DNA from: Styela clava
Lineage: Eukaryota > Chordata > Ascidiacea > Stolidobranchia > Styelidae
Length of the DNA: 64,000 bases
NCBI RefSeq assembly: GCF_964204865.1
Contig: NC_135250.1
Location: 7,564,001 to 7,628,000 of the forward strand
Direction of reading: 5' to 3'
Under the pieces are notes generated by a model. The model was given only the letters and a program-made list of their open reading frames with translations. It ran no database searches and was not told the origin of the DNA. This document shows, one piece after another, positions 14,275-24,186 of the stretch. The position numbers and the translations under genes were made by a program. The stretch's first letter is position 1, and each line of letters starts with the position of its first letter.

Positions 14275-14955
14275 CTCTACGGTAAGCCCTAGAATTATGT
14301 ACAACATCGCATGACTTATTTTAACGTAGGTTAGAATCCCGGGGATAATTACGCGCAAGTACATTTTTACGCCATTGCTGTCGTATAATCGTTGGTAGTT
14401 CCTTTGTAACCCTCGAGTCAGTTCCCAGAATTTATCTTGATGTATCGTTTGGTTGGCGAAATAGACTTCTCACAAGCAGTTTAAACTTTTTGAAAAGAGC
14501 ATGGGGATGAAAATGCTCTTCATGGCTACGGTTTCGACCACTATTCAATTCAATCCCCTCGGAACAATGAATTGGTAGGTCTACTGTTCCCATATTCGAC
14601 TTGAGAACGAAGGAGGAGCCGTGGTTCGCCATCGGATAAATATGGGAAATTCTGGGTACTCCTGAAGTATGCGCACCAAGATGTCGCATAACCTGGTACA
14701 CAACCTGAGTTCGGGTTGTGCGCATACTTCAATAGGTCCAAATTCTGTCCTATTTGTTGCACGGGGTATTTGATATAGCTATATGTGTTCATCACCAGAG
14801 ATAAGATAAATAGGGGACACAGAAGGGAGGTAGCATGTATCAATTAAATGATTAGGAATTATTATTAACTGTTAACCCACTTCTGGGCCAAACTCGAATG
14901 GTAAGGTCGCTTTTACTGACGCTGACCAATTCGATTGCCAAAATGAATGACTTAA
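14275..14955. other. non-coding stretch containing one short MITE-family copy
   Basis: Apart from the small element at 14655-14732 I see only minus-strand open frames that overlap each other in different frames (14432-14843), with no domain or splice support. Confidence 0.4.
14655..14732. mobile_element. short member of the GGTACTCC-terminus MITE family
   Basis: Begins GGTACTCCTGAAGTATGCGCACC, matching the left end of the copy at 42734. It carries a 13-bp perfect inverted repeat, GAAGTATGCGCAC at 14664-14676 and its complement at 14718-14730. At about 78 bp it is much shorter than the ~200-bp members, so it is a deleted copy or subfamily. Confidence 0.55.
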
Positions 14956-15630
14956 CCCTTTCCGTGCGGTGGGCACGTATACGTACCCACGACAAAACTC
15001 GCTAGTTTGCGGCGGGTACGTTGATGTACTCCACTGTTTTATTTAGCAATCGGTCGCAAACTGTGGGTCTAGTTTTTCTGGGTTTTAGTTTATTGATAAG
15101 AAGTCTTCTTCGAGATTAACATAAGCGACGGTAAATCTCGCTTTCGTTTACCATGGGAATTTTATTTGCGGCGGAACGAGGGAGTGTTTTTGAAATTTAT
15201 GCAAATTTCGGTGTTTTTTGGGTGGTAATAGAAGACATATTATCCCTTCCATCTACCAAAGTATTTTGAGTTAGACAACGAAATTGCTACAGCAATATTA
15301 TGCTATTGTTTGCCAACCAAGAAGCGGTAACAGTAAAGGATTTAGCGAATATTTCTATTTTTTATCACGGTTTGAAGTTTCAACACCCAAGAAAAAAAAA
15401 TGCCTTTTTTCTTTCCGGTTTGTGACTCAGACCACCCCTTTTGAAAAAAAAAACAATTTTCAATCGCCAATTGCAAGCTCTTTAAATAAGCTTTCCAACG
15501 AGCCGTCAGTGGGCAGCAGAGGATCATTACTTTTTCGTTAGTCGATCGATTAGTTGTGGGGGTACAAATGCATAAAGTCGGCGTAGCAAATACGATTATT
15601 TAATAAAAAATAAAAATCGCATGGAAAGGG
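14956..15630. mobile_element. piggyBac-like non-autonomous element (675 bp)
   Basis: Left end TTAA (14952-14955) followed by CCCTTTCCGTGCG. The right end, read on the other strand, is CCCTTTCCATGCG, followed by ATAA at 15631-15634. TTAA target sites with CCCTTT-starting termini are a piggyBac hallmark; one copy of the target has apparently mutated. The left subterminal region contains palindromic CACGTATACGTACC. An 85-residue open frame inside has no transposase motif. Confidence 0.6.
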
Positions 15631-16344
15631 ATAACTGAGGCAAGGGTGAAGTGTACAAAATGTCTGTATCGGGCCCTATATAAGTAAAGACAACGCACAA
15701 ATACAATGGATAACCCGTGTAATGTACAATTTAATGCGTGATATATTTTGTCTATGTTACATAACCATAGGGACCGGTAAATACTGATAGCTAAAGGAGG
15801 TTTCGCCAGAGCATCGACTATCATGTTTATTTGGAACTGTCGTTTGTAATGACTTCTCTTGCAAATGTGTCACCGACCTCTGACCCCATACATTCTTCCT
15901 CAAATTCGTGCTGTTTATTGCCATTCGTGTTGCTGTTTTTGAGTAAGGACAGACTGACAGAAGGAAGTTCCTAGCAGCTACGTCCAGGGCACAAAGGTAA
16001 GGATATACTGGTATACTATTATTGCGTCGCGTATAACAGGAGAAATATGTAAATCCTATTGTTGATAGTCTGAGTCTAACCTTATGTTTTGCTGTCTATA
16101 AATTATAAAATACTTTCTCAATGTTCCTCCTTTTATTGTTTTAAATCTGATTTTGTAGTTACTGAATTTGGAATGTGTCTTTTTGAAATGCTGATGTTAA
16201 GGATAAGGTTATCATTTTATATCTCTACTCTACCTTTTGACCCCGTAATGGTATACAGATATACCCATTCTGCCATGTGACTCTATTACATTAATCAGCT
16301 TTTCAAGTATCTGAATACAGTCAATATATCATTTCGTTTTACAG
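15631..16344. other. upstream region of RAB34/36
   Basis: No gene or repeat recognised. A pyrimidine-containing acceptor (ATTTCGTTTTACAG) ends at 16344 and defines the first visible RAB34/36 exon, so any upstream 5' UTR exon or promoter could lie in this interval. Confidence 0.4.
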
Positions 16345-16399
16345 TTTACTGGTTGAGAAAGAAAATTCTGTAGTTGCTGAATTAGCAATTAATATTATT

Positions 16400-19300
16400 A
16401 TGAATAATTCATACCAGGCTAGACCTGGCACAGTCCACAAAGATCGAATTATTTCAAATTTTCCGAAATGTTTCCACAATGATGCCGTGATTGATAATAA
16501 GCAGGATTATGATCCCAGGACATTGGAAATATGCAGGTCACGCCAACCTGTGAGTATTGGGTAAGTTATATTTTAATGACTTCTGTATGTCAAAAAAAAA
16601 CAAGACACAGTACTGTCTGACCATATCAGTATGGCTGTATGGTGCTAGAGTAAAATTTAACCATCAATATATCTATAGCATGTATGAATGTCACTAGTAG
16701 TTAATGATAAGTGATAAGTAATGAAAATCTTTTTTCTGACTCACTGCTATCAAATTCTCTTTGCACTATGAAATTTGTTATGCATTGTTTTCACACCACT
16801 ATACCCCGATTAATATTCGGTATAAGCATCCTTTAATATTTAAGGATCTACAATATATTGGCAAGACCAGAATTTTTCAGTCTTGACATTGTCTGCCTAA
16901 TTTATCTACCTTCCCTAATAGTTTATTTCATGTAATTGTAAAATATAGAGTAATTGGAAAGACTCAAAAATGTGATTGAAGTCTCACTAGCAGTTAGTTG
17001 GTAATGAGTCTCGAATCTTTCGAGTTAAATGACTCTGGGGGTCTAGTCATTGATCAATAGTGACTCGTGTCCAAATCAAGTCAATGATTCAATCCTTCCC
17101 AATGCTGACTGATTGTAAAAATATTCTCAAATAAATTCCTTTGAACCTAATCTCAAGTTTAAGTCGGGCCTTTGTTTTAGACCAGTTAGAACAAAATTGA
17201 TTGGTGTTCACTGGTCAGAATATAAACTTGCGTTCAAATCACAAGTAAAATATATATTACCTAAGCATTTTTTATTTCTGTTTCAGGCTGAAGATTTGCA
17301 AAATGATTGTGATAGGAGATGTTGGTGTCGGTAAAACTTCATTGGTGACAAGATTTTGCAAAGCTGCTTTTGATAAAGACTACAAAGCAACAATTGGTGT
17401 TGATTTTGAAGTAGAACGATTCGAAATTCTAGGATGTCCGTTCACATTACAAATGTATTATTTTATAAAATTTAGTAGACCTCAAAGAGGATTGTACCTC
17501 CAAGTTAAATTAGTTATTTGAAAAAAATATGTTTACTCAGTTATACATCTGGCAATGTAAGTTCGTTTACAGGATTATTAAGGTATAAAAATTGTGGTGT
17601 TGTTATTGCTCTGTTTATCATTCATTGGGTTTGGCACATACTTCTTCCTGTGTGACGATTTTTCATAAGTTGGTTTAATTTCCATGTTCAATACTTGTTG
17701 AACATGATAACAGATAGGTGTTACTCCCTAAACATGTCTACATGTACCAAAATTATATATGTCTGATTGTCTGCATAGTTCTATATACAGTGGTCTAAAT
17801 TTTTTTGGAATTTCGAGCAATCCATTTCACAGTCAAATTGTCATGAATGTGCTTTTATATAATGTACTAATTTTATATAGTGAGATAAATCATTTACCTT
17901 GCATGATATATGCATAAATGGGTGAGAACATCTCACCATCATGACATAATGGAAACAATCACTTTTAGTTATGGAGTTTTATTATCCATTCAATAAAAAC
18001 ATCAAAAATATACTTCCATTGCCAGGTGGGATACTGCTGGTCAAGAGAGATTTCAATGTATAGCAGCTGCATATTATCGTGGAGCTCATGGTATGCCTAT
18101 TATATTCTTTTGTTCATGCTTTACATTCTGATATTTGGTTGTTTCAAACTATTTTTATATATGAAAACATCTAAATTCATCTATTTTGCTGCAGAATTAT
18201 GATGTTCTCGTTCTATACTATGTCAATTATAATTGTTTTGCCCAACTGACTCGACTTGACATACCAAGAGTCAAATAAAATAAAAATAATATTCTATTTT
18301 TGTTATTTTACAGTTGTATCAATCGTATTTGATCTATCAGATATACAAAGTTTGAAAAATGCAAAGTAAGATCTTTTATTTTAATTTTTTTTGTAGATTA
18401 CCTGGTCCAGGTGCTTTTAACATTGATTCCTTTTCATAAGTTTTATTTCGTGTTTTTTTTTTTGTGCGATTTTGTCATCCATCTATATAACTCTCTTAGC
18501 GTCTCAGTGGTTACATGAAAGATTCACTGAATGCCAAAGTTCATTGCTTTAAATCAGTGTTGTCTTTATTTTTTATTGTCATATTTAGTTTAATTCTCAT
18601 TTACTGTATATTACATAGCCTACAGCAGGGGTCCTAGTCTTCGTCCTCTTGTTTACCCATTAGTAGTGAGTAGTTTGACATACATTGCCTCAAAATCCAT
18701 CGCAAAATACATATTTTTCTATGAAAAGTTCCCAATTGAATCATGTATTTAAATGGTAAATTAACGAAATAGTAAATCTTGGTTTATTGTCACCCTAATG
18801 GATTGAACACTGAAATCAATTCATATACAGGCTGTCCGAAAAATTTATTTAAACTTACAATTGTTATTACCGTACATCGGGCGAAATTTTACTTGTTATT
18901 ACTACAATACCGGGCAAAATTTTTTGGACAGCCTGTGAATGGATTGATTTCAGTGTTCAATCCATCAATGTGACGATAGACCAGATTTACTAATTTGTAA
19001 TTTTACATTTATCATTCAATTTCTAAATACATTCAAAAATTAAAAGAACATGGAAGCTATTAATAGACATTATATCATATTATATTCCAGGATATACATT
19101 ATGAACCCATAACAGATTGATTTTTCTCATACAATATAAATAAATATTTTACCAGCCTCGCCTTTCTCATACAATTATTGTTGTTTACTTTTCTTCCCAT
19201 ATCATAAATATAATGATTTTCATAAGATTATCATTTGTTGATTTAAACCTTTAGCTACGAAGCAGTGTTTGACCTCACTGGTTCAAGATATAAAGACATA

Positions 19301-21053
19301 TTTCTAAAATTTCTTCAATTGAACAAAAAGTGATTCAGTCAAAATCCACAGTTTGCTTACTTTTGCACAACTATTCATTAGATGGGCCTTTAGGAGCTAC
19401 ATTATGAGGGGTTTTACATCTTTATAACCTGGACTGTTTTCCGTGACTGTTCACATGTGAAAATGCTTTTTTGTCCATTATACCCCAGTCCAAACGTTAT
19501 ACAATTATGTGCATGTACGAGACAGAAAATTGACTTGACTTCCTCTGAAACTAAAATGAACGTCCCGACAATAACCCATTCTAAATTTTTACGCATTCTA
19601 ATTCAATTTTTTTTTTCAACATGCTTTACAATTCACTATGTTCAATTTCTCATTCTAAGCCACTTACACTACACACACATGAATTAATTTGGTATTTCAA
19701 TAGTCCTAATGTAAGTTATGTAGATGGGAAAAGTACTTCATTTGGAAATGCCCTTATCTATGTAGAATATTTTTCATTGGTCATACTTGGCTTTAAGGAT
19801 ACATGCAAAAAGCATCTTCTATTTGAAAAAAATATTTCAAGATAGAAGAAATATTGGTCAACATTGATAAGAGGATGAAACTTTTAGTTTTTTCATATGC
19901 AAATATGCCATGTCAAATTTTGAACTTTTACAGAGTATGGTTGCAATCTGCAATGAAAGAAAATCAAGGACAAACTGACATCAAAGTTTTTCTTGTCGGA
20001 ACTAAAAGAGATCTTGTGGTTAGTATTAAAGATATTATGTTGAACCAAATTAATATTTTAGAATAATGCGGTGCATCGTGCTAAGCGATAAGATAACGCT
20101 AGCCACCGCACCTCTGATTACCATGCGTTGGTTTGCAGATTGGGATCCCCAGAGGAAAAATTATGTGCAAGAGTATGGATGGACTCCTCGCTGTCGAAGG
20201 GTAGTTCGCGTAATCGCTGGTCGGTTACGGCTTCCTCCACCATCAAGTCCGTGCATCTGAAACAAATAACTGGCTAATCCCATAATTCCATACCCGAGTG
20301 GTGGAGGACGAGAGGCCGATTTATTCTAATGTCATGAAATTTACATTTATCAGTCAGACAGCGCATACAAAGCTATTGAACTAGAAGCAGTACAGATGGC
20401 AAAACAATTGGGAGCGGAATTTTGGTCTACTTCAGCACTTACTGGTGAGCATGATATAGTTGTAACCAATTTATAGCAGAATGATTTTCATGCAAGAAAA
20501 TTTATAAATGTGCTTGTATCATATTTATTATATAAAAATCAATGCATATATCTATCTGCTGGGTTGTTTTTGCATATAGGTAATAATGTGAAGAAATTTT
20601 TCTTCCGAGTTGCTGCACTTGCTTTTGAAAACAGTGTTTTAAAAGAATCTGAACATCGTAAAAATGCTTCAAAACTGGGAGATGGCGATCTAGTGCGTAA
20701 GTATTTTGACTTCATTTCCAGATTTGGGGCTTAGATAAAATAAACTTCATTTATCATGGATGCAGGATGTTTATAATGTTTGATGCTCTCATGTTGTTTG
20801 ATTCCTTCAATAGAGGAAATTCAATTCATCATTACATTGTCCTTACAATAATAATGGCAGTAATGGTTTTATAAGTTAGAGATCTTAGATTATATACCCA
20901 CTGCCAAAAAGAGTGACTCCCCTGTTCAGAGCAAAAGTTTAAAACTTTTTTACTTTGGTAGCATTTTGTTCATGTCAAACTTTCCTATTAACAGGTGTCA
21001 AGCAAGAAGATACCAAAACACCTTCTAAATCAACAAATTGTTGTAAAACTTGA
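16400..21053 (+). CDS. RAB34: RAB34/RAB36-family small GTPase, eight coding exons
   Basis: Small GTPase of the RAB34/RAB36 group (family knowledge: Golgi and macropinosome traffic, ciliary vesicle formation). Exons: 16400-16560, 17287-17454, 18026-18090, 18314-18365, 19934-20018, 20354-20444, 20580-20696, 20995-21053. All junctions are GT-AG and phases agree, giving 265 residues. G1 GDVGVGKTS is at 64-72, switch I DYKATIGVDFEVERFE follows, G3 WDTAGQE is at 111-117, G4 is the TKRD form at 172-175 as in RAB34, and G5 is STSALTG near 202-208. FFFRVAALAFE is a family signature. The N-terminal extension (RIISNFPKCF) aligns with RAB34. The C-terminus NCCKT has a CCxx prenylation motif. ATG 16400 is the first Met after an acceptor ending at 16344. 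Introns hold a foldback element and a SINE. RAB34 versus RAB36 cannot be decided by eye. Confidence 0.94.
18771..18990. repeat. foldback (long inverted repeat) element in a RAB34/36 intron
   Basis: Two arms of about 75 bp, 18771-18845 and 18915-18990, are inverted copies of each other at roughly 80-85% identity. Both include GGATTGAACACTGAAATCAA and CAGGCTGTCC, which resembles some mariner-type termini. The central loop contains two related direct copies of TTGTTATTAC...CGGGC(G/A)AAATTTT. The transcript would form a long hairpin. It lies in the intron between exons 4 and 5. Confidence 0.8.
20068..20320 (+). repeat. tRNA-derived SINE in a RAB34/36 intron
   Basis: Starts GCGGTGCATCGTGCTAAGCG, with an A-box-like GTGCTAAGCGATAAG and a B-box-like GGTTTGCAGATTGGG at about 20129-20144. 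A GC-rich body follows, much richer than its flanks. The head resembles type II (Leu/Ser-like) tRNA. It is confined to the 335-bp intron between exons 5 and 6. I associate this head and body with ascidian SINEs from memory; this needs a database check. Confidence 0.7.
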
Positions 21054-21377
21054 AATTGATATTTTTTTTCACAAAACTATAATACAACTAATTTTAATAT
21101 GGTACACATGTTCTGTCACTCGTTCTGTATTCGATACTGTGTGTTGTCTTAGTGGCCAAATATTTCAATTTCATTATCAAAGAATTATAATATTTTCCAG
21201 CCATTTTTCTCTAAGAATTATGAACTAACAGAACTATGGGTTTTAGTCGAGATGTTCCACTTACTTTTGGATAGACTAAAGAATTCCTGAAAAGTTTGAA
21301 AATCAGTTTTACTCTGGGTTTTTGAGCCAAATTGTGATATACCAATACACAGTCATATTTTCTGATGTGAATTTGAC

Positions 21378-21383
21378 ATTAAA
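21378..21383 (+). terminator. possible variant polyadenylation signal of RAB34/36
   Basis: ATTAAA about 325 bases after the stop. I found no canonical AATAAA nearby, so this common variant is the best visible candidate. Confidence 0.25.
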
Positions 21384-22499
21384 CATAACTCCACTTTGAA
21401 ATGAGCCTGTAGTGTTTATTTATAATGCATATATGAAGCAAGCATGCAAATTATACAAGTTATTATATAATTTCGATTATTTCATATATGATTCGGATTA
21501 AATGCAGTCCCTCTATCAAGAAATGTGCCTACACCTTTACATATAATATATGAATAATTGTCGTCCTTGTCTATCCTTGCCGAATCAATAACTTTGGTAC
21601 AATTCAGATTTCATATGATATATATTTAGTTTTGATGATATTTTTATCAGCACGCATGCAATACTGTACTGTATAGCACATTCATATTGTCACTCTTCTT
21701 TTTAATTGACAGATTTTTGTTTCATAATTTCGGTGCGTTTTTTATTAGTTTCATTTTCTATCTACCAATTTTGGTGGCTTTTTGATTTCTTTTATGCTTA
21801 TCGCTTGTTGCTGTTTAGTTAGGCAAGACCAGTCAAGTATTCTTAAAAAATTGTTTGTTAGCTGCTTTGCGGATGTACCTATCCATAACCTATATTTAGG
21901 TTATGAAAAGTGATTTTTTTTCTTCAATGCCTAGTTAGTACTAAACTTTAGCCTATTTTGCACAATAACTAGCAATACAGCCATTTTATTAGTACTGGAA
22001 TTTTTCCTGAATATGCTTTATCTGCAACTTTAAAAATATAAAAACTAATTTATTTAGGTATTTCAGACTACATCTACATTAACCCACAATCTTCTGTAGT
22101 CATTTCATGGCACTGATGTATGCTATTCTTCTCGCTTCTGTAATAGTAACATCTACTAAGCATTGTGAACACATTTTTTTTTTCCCACTGTTCGTTTTTA
22201 ACTCTTTCTCTCTTAAATAGTACTGACTCTGAGCATATTACTTTTTCAAACGATTAATACTTTTCTTTGATTAAACTATAAAAGCTACTACAGTTCCAGT
22301 TATTATGATATGGTGTTGTCTATTCGCTTTTTTCATATTTATGTTAATAATTATTATGTTACTGGGGTTTTGTGTTGTTCTTTCGAGTTGGATTTGGTGC
22401 TGATGAAGGTCAGACTGAACGAGTTAAGTACATTAGTGCGACAAGTGGTGTGATGCTTGATGAACGACGTTGCCCCGCCTCCCGAATAACTATTATACT

Positions 22500-22787
22500 C
22501 TGACATGGGCTAACTACGGCCGCCGGGTCAAATCCGGTCCGTTGTGTACTTCAATCTGGCCCGCCTGATGCTGTCACAAGCAAACTAAACCAAATTTTGA
22601 TGTTATAGCTAAAAAATAGCTCAAGGAGTTTGTAGAGAATGCGATTAAATTTAGTTTTCGCACGAGGCTTTTTGCTTTTGTACCACTCTAAATATTGTTC
22701 ATAAAATGTAACTTTTACGTCACACTTACATAGCCCACCAGTGGTCAGTATTTTTGGCCCCTGGTTCAAAAACCTTGGCCACCCCTG
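22500..22787. mobile_element. hAT-like MITE, copy 1 of a two-copy family
   Basis: Contains GGTCAAATCCGGTCCG near the left end and GGTTCAAAAACCTTGGCCACC near the right end, finishing CACCCCTG. The whole 290-bp body is clearly homologous, in the same orientation, to 56381-56690, including the shared GCGATTAAATTTAGTTTT and ATTGTTCATAAAATGTAAC blocks. Target duplication is not convincing. Confidence 0.7.
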
Positions 22788-23924
22788 CTCTATCTTCACA
22801 ATTGCATACACTCTACACTTGCCGAAATTACTGAAGAAAAGGGAAGTTCATATATTTTTTCCAAAGGAAGATACGGTAAGTCTTGAACCACTGACGTTCT
22901 ACGACTATATATGGCGATTGATATACTCCACTTTGTCCGGTGCATATGCCTTTGTAGGCGAGGCTAGCCGGGAGATTCAGATAATTTATTTTCGTCGTGC
23001 AAGAAACATTATGAACAACACAAGCATAGTAAATCAAGGCAAAAGAAAACAACAGACACATAATGTTTCGACTGCAATTAACGAGGAGCCGCGAAAAACT
23101 ATCAAGTCATCGTGTCAGCGACACCATTAAAGCTGAATGACGTCAAAAAAACGTCAAATGATTAAGGTTGAGTTATATATGATCAGGGCAAAAATTTGGA
23201 AAACGTAAATCGAATCGAGAGAGTAAGCCAAATGAGAAAAAACCTTGTCAAGGCGAACTGTTGAGCAATCTTCGTACATGATAGTTCCGGAAAAGTAATC
23301 GCCTATAACAGCAATGATTCACCCACCAGGCAGTAACAAAAACCTTGAATTTGCTCAGTTTTCGATGCTCCGAGGTGTTGAACAAGTTCGTTTCAATACA
23401 TCGAATCCCTGATTAGCTAAAAACGACGATCGTGAGGAAAACTGCGTTTTCCGCGTGTGCATTTCTCAGTTTTTCATAGAATCAAATATCCATGAGTACA
23501 AACTCTATACTGGTTCTAAAATCTATAGATGCAAAAGTATGTAGGTTCTGGTTCGACTGCTCTTAGTGTAATTTGCGGAAGCGAATGTGCGTGGACGCAA
23601 CTATATTATGCGGGAGAACAGACAAAACTCGGGTTGCTGTAGCAGTTTTGCTGGTACTTCAATACTTCTACTGGCCCAGCCTAAACTACGTTGTGCTATC
23701 GACGTTATGATTGCATATTAGTTGACTACACACATCACTTGGTTTATGATTAAGCTATAATGATGGCTTTCATATTTTTACCGTCGATTCACGAGGATGG
23801 TCGTCAGGGAGTTCCAAAATCAGGTTACAACGCATATTCACGATTTTCTATCCGAACAAGAAACCACTAACAATTTTACAATGTGTAAAGAACTACTCTT
23901 GTAAGATGAACCGGAAAGGAAACG

Positions 23925-23949
23925 TATATATATATATATATATATATAT
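23925..23949. repeat. (TA)n microsatellite
   Basis: TA dinucleotide run of about 25 bases in the 3' flank of the coiled-coil gene. Confidence 0.85.
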
Positions 23950-24014
23950 TATGTATTGCAATTGTATAAATCGAAAGGGCCCCCCGAAAATACATTTTGA
24001 ATCCCAATGCCTCA

Positions 24015-24020
24015 TTTATT
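24015..24020 (-). terminator. candidate polyadenylation signal of the coiled-coil gene
   Basis: AATAAA on the minus strand about 165 bases past the stop codon of the secreted coiled-coil gene. Confidence 0.5.
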
Positions 24021-24186
24021 TTCGAGTATCGAAAGAAGTACTCTTAACTATTTTTGTTTATAAGTTTAAAAAAATGCCATAGTGTCGACTTAACTGTTGA
24101 ATTTGAAATATTCACCATTGTTGGAAAACCATACTCAGTGTAGTAAAGCTTCAAATCATAACTAAGTCTAGAAATTCAGGCCCGTT

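Larger units (their letters stand above)
21054..24014. other. interval between the 3' ends of RAB34/36 and the coiled-coil gene
   Basis: Convergent intergenic region of about 3 kb. It contains the RAB34/36 3' UTR, a small palindrome at 21885-21904, a hAT-like MITE at 22500-22787 and a (TA)n run near 23925-23949. The 129-residue plus-strand frame at 22741-23130 starts inside the MITE and has no domain. A possible alternative RAB exon is noted among the findings. Confidence 0.5.

Noticed and set aside
14432-14843. Overlapping minus-strand open frames of 97 residues each
   Set aside because: They occupy different frames of the same bases, run through a short MITE copy, and show no recognisable protein.
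22741-23130. 129-residue plus-strand open frame
   Set aside because: It starts inside the right end of a MITE and has no domain, signal or splice context; best explained as chance.
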